A stretch of 64,000 nt of DNA from Symbiodinium natans. Lineage: Eukaryota; Sar; Dinophyceae; Suessiales; Symbiodiniaceae. Positions 34,377-46,018 of the stretch are shown in pieces. Made by a program: the position numbers and the translations under genes. The DNA is taken from assembly GCA_905221605.1 (NCBI GenBank), contig CAJNDS010002661.1:117001-181000 (forward strand), written 5' to 3'. Within the stretch, counting starts at the first letter, position 1. Each line of letters starts with the position of its first letter. The notes beneath the pieces are model-generated. The model did not search any database. It was not told the origin of the DNA and saw only the letters and a list, made by a program, of their open reading frames with translations.

Positions 34377-37300
34377 TCAGAGAGTGGCCAAGAACTTTTA
34401 CGCAAATGAGCTAGGCGATGCGGTCCCCCTGTTTCGCTGATGACAGTTGGCAAGGCACTACTCTTTAAGGTGGTTGGAGCGACTGCACACTTTGGTGAAT
34501 CGGAACTTTTCTTTGTGATGCTCATACTCGGAAATGGCAAAAATCCGCCGAGGCCGGAGGCCTGAGACTTTTATATAGATCCAGGTCGACGGGAACCTTC
34601 TGAAGGTACCCCCCCTCCCACCACCAACCTATCCACCCCCGACACCCCCCCCTAACCCTCACCCGCACACCCAACACAAAAGCCATCAGTCGGACAACAA
34701 TACGCACATCCCCTCTCCCTTACCCCTTGCCCCCACACCCAACCCTGGATAAGCATGGATAAGCCTCGCCCATGAACCCCTCATTAGCCTCGGTACCCTT
34801 GCCGAGGCGGCCTCGCCATAGCGTTTAAACTGCTGTTCGTGCCAGATTCACAGCACCCAATGAGCCCCCCATGGGCTTTCAGCCTCGTGGTGAAATGCCT
34901 TCGGATGCGAAAAAAGGAGCGGGGGGGGGGGGGGGTTGGCCAGTAGCCTCCCCGTTCAGGGTTTCGGGCTGCCGCTTGACATGTGCCGCCCAACAGTTTA
35001 TTGAGGCCATCAATGAAGCACAACATTTCAAGTCAGCAAAACAGGGTTACAACTAAGCAATAGAGTTGCAACTTATCGGTCTCCCTGGTTAAAGCAAACC
35101 TGCAACCCCAAACCCTAAACCCTAAACCCTGTTGGGAAGTTCCCTGCATGAAGAGTCAATGAAGAGCCAGCCCACACCATGTCAGCTGCTTCGCCTTCCA
35201 GCTCGGACTCGCAGTGCAATCATGGAAGGCACCCATACGCTTGAGGAGCCAAAAAGAAAATGTGATCTTCATGGGCCTTGAATATAATGTTTGAGTAGCA
35301 CCGGGTTGAGAACCTTTTGGGAGATTGCTGCGCGCCCTCTATGAAGAAAGGGTGCGTGCACTCGCAGAAGTCCTCCCCATACTCTCTAGCACGAGATTGC
35401 AATCCACCTTCTGCTGTCGTGCTGGCCTTGTGAGCTTACTAAGCCGTAATCGAGAAAACTCGTCGTTGCAATTGTGCAACAGTCAGCAGCAAAGCCCCAA
35501 CTAAACTTCTGACCAAGCTCTAGCAGAGCAGCAACTAGTGTGACCGAAGATGCGTAGGAAGCCCTGCCATGCACGAGCACCTCCATGCCAGAAGACGGGG
35601 AGAGACATAATCAGACAAAGAAAGAGAAAGAGTGAGAGAGAGAGAGAGGGATTGAGTGAGTGAGTGAGTGAGTGAGTGAGCGGAAGTCAGAGACAGAGTG
35701 TGGAAGGGAGAGACAGAAAGTGAGTGAGCAGTGAGGGTGTGAGTCTTTTCCTGTCGCCAGCCTCGGACAGCTCTCAAAAAGGAGCAAGCATCGCACGTCC
35801 CAAGCATACGGAGTGGATGCCGCAAGTGCCGCAGTTGTGGACGTATCACGGTGATGTGCAAGAGAGCACGAGGGGCTCATCCTGTGCGGGGCTCCTGCAA
35901 AGATTCGCGTCGCGCATCGAGCCGGAGACCAGAAGGCAGCAGAGGGGGGATGCGACAGGGGAGGGGGCGCCCCTAAACGCCAAGTCTCGAAGGCCGCGCT
36001 CGCCAACATGCACAGAGCGCCGTGAGCGCTGAGTCCGCTGGCCCCTGTGGCTCTGTTTGGAAGTTATGGTCAAGGACTTACATGCACAGGGATTCTGTAT
36101 TGGATCAGCTTGCACAGCCCCTCGCTGGTGAAGTGGCTCATTATAGCCGTGTTTCATGGCCCGCGGCCGGCTTGCCTAAAGGTTTTCCAGTTGCCAGGAT
36201 GCAGATCATCGGTGCTCCGTCGGTAAGTAGTGCCATGATAAGAGAGAAAACTATGGTTTTCTGGAATTCTTAATTCTTTCCCTTTTTCAAAACAAGTGGA
36301 AGTGCGAGCGTAGCGAGCAAATTTTGTTTGAGTCTGTTAGGGGCTGGTTAGGGGTATACCCCCCACTCCCCAGCCCTTGCCTTTGTTTCGCCAGCTCCAC
36401 ACAAGGACACAAGGTTGGGATGTCACCCCATCTCCACGACGAAAGGCCTCAGTGCGTTGAACAGCGGCGGTGCCGAAACCTCATTGCTGCCCAGAGTCTC
36501 CATATCGCCGGCCACAGCTGTGGAGCAAAGGAAGGTTTGGTGACAGCCCCCGTACAGAAAATCGAAGACACTGGCACGGCTGGAGAGGGCAAACCCCCTC
36601 CGGTGGCATCTGCAAGCTTCCCTATCGCGGAAAGGCCCCTTGATGGCCGTTGTTTCCTCAGGATTGCCCGAGCGACAAATTGCCCGAGGTTCAGAGGTTG
36701 CATGCGCACAAAGGCCTGTCTGTCGAGGGGCACACGGCACCAGAAAACTTGCACTGTCGAGGTCCGGATGCAATGCCGGGTGCCCGTTTCTTGGCCTTGC
36801 GTTCCAGGCAGTAATTTGCAGAATAAAACATGGCATCCCATTGCTTGGAAGTTCCGCCTGTCAAAAGACATGCATGAGCAGCAACAGAGCCTCCTTCCAG
36901 AAGCTGCAGGAACTGCCAGCGCCGGCCACGCCAACCCATGAGAGGGAACCCCCCCGCTGATGCCGCTGTCGGCGGCGCTCTGCTGCAGGCCGCGCACAAG
37001 CAGCTGCACTTGGATTGCAACCTTCTTACTGCAAGAAACGGGGCCCATGCACGGACCTTCGAAACGTTCTTCTTGTCTCAGCCTTCCACAAGCTTGATTT
37101 CCTTGTAAAGTTTAGGGCAGAGGAGTTTGAGCCATGAGCGACTTGCTCCAGGACTTTCGAAGCCAGCTACCCTATAAGCCCAGCACTAGAAAAACACAAA
37201 AGGGTCGCCGTTTCTTGGATGTTCAGGGAAGGGTGCTTTAAGATGGAGATTTGAGGGTTAAAGAGTCTCGGAGAAATTGCCAAGACGGCTCGTGGCAACA

Positions 37301-38599
37301 AACACCTGAAGAGAGAGTGAGTGGGACAGCTCGGTAGCACTCAGCACCCGGGCGTGTTCCCCCCTCTTTGGATAAGAAAAGGAGGCTTATTTGCTCGAGC
37401 ATTGAATGTAGACGAGAAAAAGGCTCATGGTTTGAGGCAGCGAGAGGATCTTCGGAGCTGCGTCTAAGCTCATGTTGGCCCTGCCCTTGGACATTGTACT
37501 CCGTCAATGGGAGACCGAAAGCCTACGTTGCATCATCGCATGACACAGGGCTGCATAGGGCTGCTGCCATGAGAGGACAGGGAAAGAGGAGCTCTGCCCG
37601 CAGGGAGCTGGGGCTTGCCGTTCCGCAAAAGCGGCGCGCCTCTCAACACGACCGTTGGTGTCATGCGATAATACCCAATCAATGTAGACACGCAGCAGAC
37701 CTACTAACTGAGGTTGCAAAGAGCTGGATCAGAGACTGAGATCTGACTCCCATGGAATCTCCTCCACCGACAGAACCTCCACAATACACGTTTGAAACCA
37801 ACTCCAGTAGTTCGCTTTACTCACGGACCACGGCCGCTCGAAGGGTCAGTGACTCAGCCCTCCATGATGCCGAAGCCAAGATGATCAGATGAGTCGCGAT
37901 GCCAGAACGATGGGGAAATCGCATCAGGATGGCAACACTTAGACCGGGCAATGTGGGCACCTCAAACAAAGTTCGTCTAAGTTCGCACTAAGTGCCCTGG
38001 CCTTCTGCTAACTTCGTCGATTCTTGCTTGAGTTCGCACAGGCATCTGGTCTTCGGGGCTGAGTCTTTTAGCCAGCCCTTGGGCGGTGAACCTTGCAGCG
38101 GCTTCGCAAAAGCTCGCGACACCCAGTTCGGCCCCACTGAGTTCGTGGAACGGGTGCCTGTTGCCAGTCAAGCGGATACCTACCTGCGTGTTGCCCTGAA
38201 TCTCACCCTTCCGAAAACCCTCATGGGACTGTGCCTGGGACTCCAGGCACCGCCCTCGAACCTGAAGAGTGCGAACAGTACCAGGCACCGCAAGCCCAAG
38301 AAATGGATACCGCGGTGGAGGCAACATCGAAGCCGCGAACAGGGACGGGTGCCTCATGATGCTGTGGGTGGTGCTTCAAGATGGCTAAGGCGGCCAATGG
38401 CTGAAGCTGGTTGAAGGGGTCTTGGACCCATGGCCCCGCCGCGAGAAACAGTTGGATGTGAACGGTGGCAGTGTGCTGCAAGGAGCCTCGGAAATCCTTT
38501 GGCCGAAGGCATGGCACCAGCGAACTGCACTCCAAAGTGCGAAGTCGGAAGGGAACACAAGAATTCACTCAGCTTGCCTGTTGCAGCACCCAGGATACC

Positions 38600-38840
38600 C
38601 ACAGGCCGAGACGAAGTTCGACGAAGGCCAAGGCGGCCAAGGGGTGGGACGAAGCTTCGACGAAGGCCGGGAGGTTCGACGAAGGCGGGCGGGGTTCGAC
38701 GAAGGCCGATGCATAGAGGCCAAGACGAAGCCCGACGAAGGTCGGGGGTTCCACGAAAGCCGCAAGGGTCGGGACGGGTGGCAGAAAAGATTCGACGAAG
38801 GCCAAGGTCTCGACGAAAGTTGGGGGGGTTCGACGGCCTT
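38600..38840. repeat. TTCGACGAAGGCC minisatellite
   Basis: About ten scattered copies of a core TTCGACGAAGGCC within 240 bp. All frames stay open, giving Phe-Asp-Glu-Gly on the plus strand and Ala-Phe-Val-Glu on the minus strand. The minus-strand Phe-Val-Glu reading is, from memory, common in translated Symbiodiniaceae sequence; I treat it as a repeat rather than a gene. Confidence 0.8.
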
Positions 38841-41800
38841 TGCCGCAGGCTGTGTGCCATCCGCCCCCATACGCCCTGATTGGTTTCTCCCTGAAGAACA
38901 GCATTGGGCTGTCACAAAGCAAGGGAGACGTTTCGGGCTTTGGGCTTCTGCGCATGGCTCGCCTGTTTCTGCGGGTTAAGGCACGGCCGCGGACGAGGAG
39001 CCACTCCGTTCTCTGGGACTCAAGGGCAATGGGCCCCACAGGTCAGAAGTCGCCCTGCGCAGAAGTCAGCCCACGCTTTCTTTTCAGAAGTCATCCCAGA
39101 AGCCTTCCCGTCTCACAGCGAATTCAAGTGTCACCCCGCCGCACCCTCGAGACTCCCTTGCCCAAGAACCCCCAACACAAGTCCAAATCATATTCATCCG
39201 ATGGCTCTCCTGCTGGGTACAGGCACTTCTGTGCAACAGCACAGCCTTGGAAAGGCCTCTGAGAACTCATGCCCACATGGCATGATCTCAAAGATTGCTC
39301 AGCGCTTCCTCCAGGCCACAGCAAGATTGTGACGACTTCCGTTTGTCGGCACGACTTGCGCATCTAACCGAATCTAACCCCAGTACGTCACTCCCGGCCC
39401 GGCGGCCAAAGGCTGCACTGCGTTGACATCGGCTGCAGCTAGACCGTACACTGCGGCGGTGCTGAAACCCACTCATTGCTGCCCAGAGTCTCCATATCGC
39501 CGGCCACAGCGGGGCAAAGCATGGCGACAGCTTCCTTCCAGCTGCAGGAATTGTCAGCGCCGGCCCGGTCAACCCGTGAGAGGGAACCGCCCCGCTGATG
39601 CCGCTGTCGGCTGCGCTCTGCCTGCGCCACCCCGGCAATGTGCATGCGGACTGCAGCATCTGCAACCTCTGCAACCTTCCTAATGCGAGAAACAGGGCCC
39701 ATGCATAGACCTTCGAAATGTTCTTCATGCCTCAGCACTCCACAAGTGAAATCTTGATGTCCTTGTAGAAGTTCAAGGCAAAGGAGTTTGAGGCAGGGGA
39801 CGACTTGCTCCAGGACTTTCGAAGCCAACTACCCGAAGCCCGCACAAAAGGCTCGCCCTGTCTGGATTTGCAGGGAAAGGGCGCTTGAAGATCGAGGTTT
39901 AAGGGTTAAAGAGCTCTCGGAGAACTTGCCAAGACGGCTCGAGGCGACTAACACCCGAAGAGAGCGACTGAGCGAGTGAGTGAGTGGGATGGCTCGGTTG
40001 CACTCAGCTGCCCAGTGTGTTCCCTTGCCGCTCAGCAACGTCATGCTCCATCCAACCCTGTCAGTGTCGGCTTGGCGTGCTGGGGCTGTGCCTGGGACTT
40101 AAGGGTGCGCCCGGGAGAAGCTGCGAACAGAGTCGCCAACAGGTAGCTGGAGGCATGAGTGACATGGAACCTCAGAGCCTCACTTCTAGCATTCTAGCGA
40201 AAGCTGGATGGCACAGTGAGCTGAAGCTCGTTGCCTTGCTGCAAGAACAAGGCACCCTTCAACACGACCGCTGTCACATCTCTTTCGTGTCATGCTATAA
40301 CCCAACAGAACCACACACGACTCCCATTGATCTCCTCCGCCCACACAACCTTCCTGGTACGCGTTTTGAAACCAAATCCAGTAGAGCGACTGCCAAAACC
40401 GGGTCGGGCACAACACACAGCATGCTCACAGCATGCTCTGACGCGCGTGCGCAGGGATGCACTTTGTCAGGTGAAGTGCTGTGCCATGGGCCTCGGGCCC
40501 GTGGAGGAGAGCACGAGCCCTACTGGAGGTCTTGGAGTCTGAGATGGAAGGCAACCCATGGCAGAACGCACCCCGCATGCCGAGGCATGCGGTCTTGGAA
40601 GGGCTTCGCGCGTGGGATGCTGTACGGACTCTGGGCCTTGCCATCGAGCTGGAGCCCTTGAAAAGGGACCAACATTCCATTGGCCTCAAGATGTCGGTGC
40701 GGCATTCATAGGCCCCAAGATGCCAGGAGGGGGCTTACAGCGCCTGAAAGCCATGGAAGAAGAATGAAGAAGAGTCCACGACAAGCCTGTCATCTTAGAC
40801 ATGTCACTGCAGCGTTGCACTTGACCTGTGGAGCCATCTCCTTGTACGCTGTCATGTAGTACCGGCTTCATCCCTCCGGTGGCCCAGAGACCGGCATAGC
40901 AGTAATGTCGATTACGTTCGCGGGAAATGACTTTACATCGAGCCGTGATGCCAGAACCGGGTGGGCTATCACAAAGCAAGCGATAGGCTTCGGGCTTTGG
41001 GCCTGTTCACAAGTCAGTATTTGCTGTGTCTGCTCAGGATGCGGGGGTGAGCCAACACGCGTGGGGGAGGGGAGGGGCTGGCAAGCTCATGGCACCACAA
41101 ACAAGTGGGCAGAAACAGCGGAGGGATCAGCTGGGGCTTTGGACTTGTAGAGCCTCCTCATGTCGCGAAGCACAAGGAGGGTGGGGCATCACGTCTGCGC
41201 CGGATGGCTCGCTCGTTGCTGCGGGCTATGGCGGCGCTGATCGGGTCAAGAAGGCGGCCGCGGACGAGGAGCCACTCCCTTAAACAGCGGTCACGGCTTC
41301 TGCATCCCCAAGAACCCGCAACACAAGTCCAAATCATGTTCAACCGATGGCTCTCCTGGTGGGCACAGGCACTTCTGTTCAACAGCACAGGGAACACCCT
41401 GCCCCAGGAGATGTGGAAAGCCGTGTGGGCTTCTCTCTTACGTGGACACCATGAGGACACGGCTACTGTTCCTTGCTTTGTGGGCTGTGGGCCCTCTGGT
41501 CATTATGGCACCGCGGCTCCTTGGAAAGTCCTCACACAGAGCCACAACGGCCGCGCAAGCTGCCGCGCGACACTGTGCTGGCATGATGTGGGTTTTTGGA
41601 TGATCCCAAACATGCAGCGGTTCCAGTAGCTGCTCACGGTCATGCCGAATCACAGGCACGAAGGGCGCCGACGCCTCGAACACGCTGGTGTATTTTAGCG
41701 GCGAGGAACCGGCCGGGCGAGCGCAAGCACAGCTGGAGCTCACCAGTGCCTGAAGCTCACCGCCGGTCCTACTCAAGCAGGTGTTACCCGGACCTTGTCG

Positions 41801-42363
41801 AAATGAATACACCCCCAACCGTGACGGCGCCTCTAAATCGTGTCCTGAGTCAGTTTACAGGTCACTGGGGCTTAGAACGTTCAGTCGGGCTTGGCATGCT
41901 GGCCATTGATGAACACTGGACTACCTTTGAGAGATGCTCGCCCCTGCTGGCTATGCCATGCCTATGCCTGGCGACAAGGCTGCGAAGTTAACGCTGGGAG
42001 CATGGCATGGGATGTGTGCGATGCCCAGCATCTTGATCAAATACTCACTTGGAGGAGGTTCGGTGCATCGGCAGGCAGACCTGCACTGGAACGGGGAAAA
42101 GCTCAAGGAGAAGGACTTCGGACTGCGCCACAGTACACGAATTCTGTATAGTATACTGTCGTACTACTATTTACTATATTCCCAAGATGCTCAAGCTGAA
42201 CCTCCCTCAACGACCTGTGACCTTCTCCCCACCCCCCCTGGCCCACGTGGACCGCCTCGGCGGCGAAAGCATTGAGCCCTGGCATCCGCGGAGGTCCTGT
42301 ACACTGTGGCTTGCTTGCTTTGCGAGGGGCTGGGCTGACTCAACTGACTGGGCTGCGGTTTCG

Positions 42364-42860
42364 ATATATATATATATATGTGTATCATATATAGAATACG
42401 AAATTGTACTTATATGAATATTGTTAGTAACAATAACAACAAATAACAAAAGAAATTAACATGATCGTGCAATCATATAATAATACAAACATACACTCAT
42501 ATCATCAAAACAACATACGGTAATATAGTAGTGTAATAGTATGATAGTATAATAGTATAAATATATAAGAATATGAAACTATATGACAACATAGTAAGAT
42601 GCGAATATACTAAAATAACATAATAGTAGAATAGTCTTCTAATCACAATATACTAAGATTGTCATATACAAATTAATATACTAATAGATTAACATAATAA
42701 GACATGCATGTAATAATGACATGCCATCTCATAAAAACACGATGATATACACTAACACATCAAGATGAAACATGTGGAAATATGTGAGTGTAGACATATA
42801 CGGTTACGAATATGTTAAATATATAAGAATATAGCAATAATATATTCATATAAAGCCTTC
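42364..42860. repeat. AT-rich microsatellite and unique tract
   Basis: (TA)n, then AT-rich sequence with ATAGTATAATAGTATAA motifs; positional equivalent of 31,592-32,740. No gene. Confidence 0.85.
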
Positions 42861-44249
42861 TCACAGCCACTGTGTAATGCCCCTGAAACAGGTCGTGTTC
42901 GCCAGAGACTGGGGTTAGAGTCCTTGTGGGCTTGCGGGGTTTAGCTTTCACGCTAACTGCCCTTGCCAAACTGTCTGCAGTGCTTTTTCATGTTGCGAGC
43001 AGCCTGAAGAGGATGAAAGCTGCCATGAATGAATAGCTGTTGAATACTGGGCTCCTGCTAAACTCGCCAGTGGCTGTTCCCTAAACCCTAAACCCTTCTT
43101 GTCGAACCCTGGGCGCGCCTGCGAGCATCGCAGACACTTGGGTGCACAGCATGAGTGGACGAACAGCCTGCTCAGGGCTCAGCGTGGGTGTCCCGAAGCT
43201 TGTAAGGCTTGTGGCTTTGCGCCCACAGGCTTCTGTTTCTTGGGCGTTCGCTTAAGGGTAAAACAGGGTGTACGTGGGGATTGCCAAGGGGAATAGCACG
43301 CGGCCCTTGCTCAGTGGAATTGCGACGTGTCAGCAGCCCTGCAAACAAGCTCTGGGCTTCTTTCGTCCTGCGGAATGGCATCGGCATATAAGTGATGAAA
43401 CGCCCCCCAAACCGGAACTAGGTTAGTTCTCTATGCCCGAGTCCCCGGCTTTAGGCCCAATGCTAGACCTATTCTGGGCACACCTGGTACCTGCCTTGCG
43501 ATTCAACTCTCCTGGCCTAGCCACTCCTCGGCTGTCGGGGAGAAAACGGTAACATGCCATAAGCAGGGGGAAGGCCAGAATGTTGATGGATCTGTCTACA
43601 TAGCAAGAGACGCTGCCAAGTTCCTGCGCAAAGTGGTCCCTGACAGTATACCTCTAAGTCACGTAAGACAGAATGTGCAGGCCAGAAGAAGCAAGGCTCA
43701 TGTGTGGCTCATGTTACTGCTTTTTGGTCTGTCACGTCCCTTCGCGCCTCATCTTTCTTTAAGCTGCCCTCAGCTTGCAAACGGACTCCACTGGCGCCCG
43801 TGCACGGAATGCGCGGAGCACAACCTAAATGGTCGCTATTACGACCCGACAAAGAACATTGGCCGTGAAATCCGTTTAGCACAGGGTTGAGGATGCATGG
43901 GACACAAAAAAGTGCGCAATCGCGCAAATCCTCCCTAATCTAGTCTAGCGCATGAGATGCGTGCAATCCGTCTTCTACTCTAGTGCTGCCCTCGCTTAAG
44001 CCGCAGTCCAAAGAGTTCATCGTTGCAAACATATGACAGTCAAGCAGCACGGAAACCTAACTTTTTGCCAAGCTGTAGCTATTGTGGCCTATGACGCGAA
44101 CTCATGCCATGCACAGGCGCTTCCATGCCAGAAGAAGCGACAGAGAGGAAGAGCTAGTGAAGGACTTACAACACACGGGGCTTCTGGCTGGCAGCATTGG
44201 GAGAAACTGTACAAGGGAGCGACTATCTTTATCTAGGCTATCTAAATCT

Positions 44250-44320
44250 ATATCTATGTATATATATATATATTACATATGTATATATGTATATATACAC
44301 ATATATATGTATATATGTCG
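44250..44320. repeat. TA/TATG microsatellite
   Basis: TATCTA then TATATG units near the end of copy 3. Confidence 0.95.
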
Positions 44321-44740
44321 GATCTCTGGCTCCAGGCTCTAAGACTGAAGTGCGCGGCCCAGCCACTCCTAGGGCAGCCGGCGCACATCTACGTTAACAG
44401 TAGAAGGGTGGTTTTCTTCTTCTACGAAGGAGCCACCCACCCTCCTCCCCCCCTCCCAAGAACTCTAAGCCCGAACGCGCACAATGCAATCCCGCGGCTT
44501 TTGACACAGATCCCTGCTGGAAATGCCCCCAGCATTCTTGGCATATCCTTGCACAAGCTGGTCTTCCCCGAGTCCAACTGGACTTGCACCAGCTCCCAAA
44601 ATTGACCCATCATCGGCTCTACGAGTACAACCTCTAGATGCAGAACTTTTCAACCCCTTCCCCCCACCCCAACCAGAAACCCAAAGTCGAGAAAAAAAAG
44701 TTCAAAGTCATTTTTGCAAACCCCCTTGATTGAGGAAAGT

Positions 44741-44935
44741 AGTTTTTGGGGCAGGCAAAGCGGGCGACACATTTAGTAGTTCTTGGGGCGGGCAAAGCGG
44801 GCGACACATTTAGTCAAGTAGTTCTTGGGATGCAGAAACGGAGCGATGCAATTCGTAAAGTATAATAAAGAAGTTTTTGCGGCGGTCAACCCGGGCGACA
44901 CATTTAGTAAAGTAGTTTTTGGGGCTGCTCCAGCG
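44741..44935. repeat. Tandem repeat, 45-65 bp unit, four copies
   Basis: Each unit contains TTTTTGGGGC or TTCTTGGGGC, then GGGCGACACATTTAGT. The four copies differ in length. It lies just downstream (minus-strand sense) of the kinase fragment, whose stop codon falls in the first unit. Confidence 0.85.
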
Positions 44936-45849
44936 CGCGGCGAACTACATCAAGGCAGCCTGGCAGCCGGGCCACCAGCCCCAGACTGTAGATATCTGTG
45001 GGCGGCCCACGCAGCTGGCAGGCCTGGATCAGCCTGACACAGCCATCTTGGACGGCAATGTTGTCCGGCTTAACGTCACGGTGGACGTACCCATGTCGGC
45101 GAAGGTGGCCCAGCCCACGTGGCCCAGCCCACGTGAGAATGACTGGGGAGCTCGCCTTTTTGGAGGTGAGCAGGGCTCCTTCGCTCAAGCCACGGCAGTC
45201 ACGGGGAACGCCCGTACCCTCAGTCATAATCCAAGTTGTGCCATCGGCATCATGCTCCTGATCCACATCGCGGCCATACTCTTGGAAGTACATGTCCTTG
45301 CCAGAAGACTGCTTCGTCTCCAGCAAGTCCACACGGCCGTCTGTGGGGGTGCCTGTGCCACTGGTTTGGATCCCCGGCGTGCCATCGGCATCGTCGTGGG
45401 CATCGGCATCTTCATCCACGTCCGCGCCACACTTGAGCATGTAAAGCTGCTTCACTTCCACCAGCTTCAGCTCAAGACGCTCCACACGGCAGTCACGGGG
45501 AACGCCCGTACCCTCAGTCATAATCCAAGTTGCGCCATCGGCATCATGCTCCTGATCCACATCGCGCCCATACTCTTGGAAGTACGTGTCCTTGCCGGAA
45601 GACTGCTTCGTCTCCAGCATGTCCACACGGCCGTCTGCGGGGGTGCCTGTGCCACTGGTTTGGATCCCCGGCGTGCCATCGGCATCGTCGTGGGGGGCAG
45701 CTCTTCCGCGGACACCAACGGCTGCCCCACATAGTCCATGACCAAGTGGGTGCTACCACCGAAGTCGAAAGCAGTAATCAGCTTGACGATGTTGGTGTGG
45801 GCCACAGCGCGGAGGACTTCGGCCTCTCTCTCGGGCGAGTCCCTGTAGC
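44906..45849 (-). pseudogene. Protein kinase domain fragment, disrupted
   Basis: On the minus strand an exon starts after a TGCAG acceptor (45,850) preceded by CCCTAAA units. It encodes the kinase segment from after the alpha-C helix to the hinge (HTNIVKLITAFDFGG, then LVMDYVGQPL). After 540 bp of a duplicated Asp-rich module comes the catalytic loop, GYVHRDVKPDNIA with the expected His-Arg-Asp, Lys and Asn, followed closely by PPTDIYSLGLV. The DFG motif and activation loop are missing: only about ten residues separate the two. The ATP-binding N-lobe is not seen upstream. The module is either a long intron or an insertion; with the deleted activation loop I judge it a non-functional or highly divergent kinase. 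Ser/Thr type is likely from HRDVKPDN. Confidence 0.6.
45195..45705 (-). repeat. 294 bp (98-codon) tandem duplication, Asp-rich module
   Basis: Bases 45,195-45,400 recur at 45,489-45,700 with about six changes. Minus-strand translation gives DADGTTWIMTEGTGVP, then SSGKDMYFQEYGRDVD. A half-unit (TSGTGTPTDGRVD against TEGTGVPRDCRVE) shows an older internal duplication. It sits inside the kinase reading frame. Confidence 0.8.
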
Positions 45850-45858
45850 CTGCAGGGG

Positions 45859-45881
45859 GTTCAGGGTTTAGGGTTTAGGGG
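45859..45881 (+). repeat. Short TTTAGGG array at the kinase 3' splice site
   Basis: On the minus strand CCCTAAACCCTAAACCCTGA forms the tract just before the TGCAG acceptor of the kinase exon. Confidence 0.85.
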
Positions 45882-46018
45882 CAGCCCATACAGTAAACGA
45901 GCTTGGGAAATTGGTTTGTTGGACTCCTCGGCTTTTGCGAAATTGAACTCTATGCATGGCTGAACCGTTTTGGACGTGGTTCTTTAGCATTCCCTGAGTC
46001 TTCCTTGCAGATTGCGAA

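Larger units (their letters stand above)
33563..34424. mobile_element. 860 bp insertion present only in repeat copy 2
   Basis: In copy 1 the bases CAGATTCT and CTGTTTCGCTGATGG are almost adjacent (21,818-21,842). In copy 2 they are separated by this segment. It carries a two-exon Cys-rich gene and a copy of the MITE-like element also found at 57.3 kb. Ends show no obvious inverted or direct repeats, so the mechanism of insertion is unknown. Confidence 0.6.
22130..34680. repeat. Segmental tandem repeat, copy 2
   Basis: Boundary to copy 1 near a GGATAAGCCC...GCCTCGG stretch (about 22,180) that recurs at about 34,750 for copy 3. Anchors in order: G-rich tract (22,310), GGCTTCGGGCTGCCGCTTGAC (22,480), inverted GGCTCCTCAA segment (22,727), GCAAGCATCGCACGTCCCAAG (about 23,266), CTTGCCTAAAGG (23,651), ATATCGCCGGCCAC (23,868 and 27,841), ATCTTGATCA (31,314), AT-rich tract (31,592-32,740), CTTAAGCCGCAGTCCAGAG (33,235), CTTTTCTTTGTGATGCTCAT (34,507). 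It is longest because of extra duplicated sub-blocks at 25-31 kb and an 860 bp insertion. Confidence 0.85.
34740..44530. repeat. Segmental tandem repeat, copy 3
   Basis: Anchors: GGATAAGCCTCG (34,755), GGCTGCCGCTTGAC (34,967), GGCTTGAGGAGCC region (about 35,238), GA/GAGT microsatellite (35,617-35,685), GCAAGCATCGCACGTCCCAAG (about 35,784), CTTGCCTAAAGG (36,170), ATATCGCCGGCCAC (36,503 and 39,495), ATCTTGATCAAA (42,029), AT-rich tract (42,364-42,860), AGCCGCAGTCC (44,001). Similarity fades near 44,530 without the CTTTTCTTTGTGATG block. It alone contains the GACGAAGGCC minisatellite. Confidence 0.85.
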
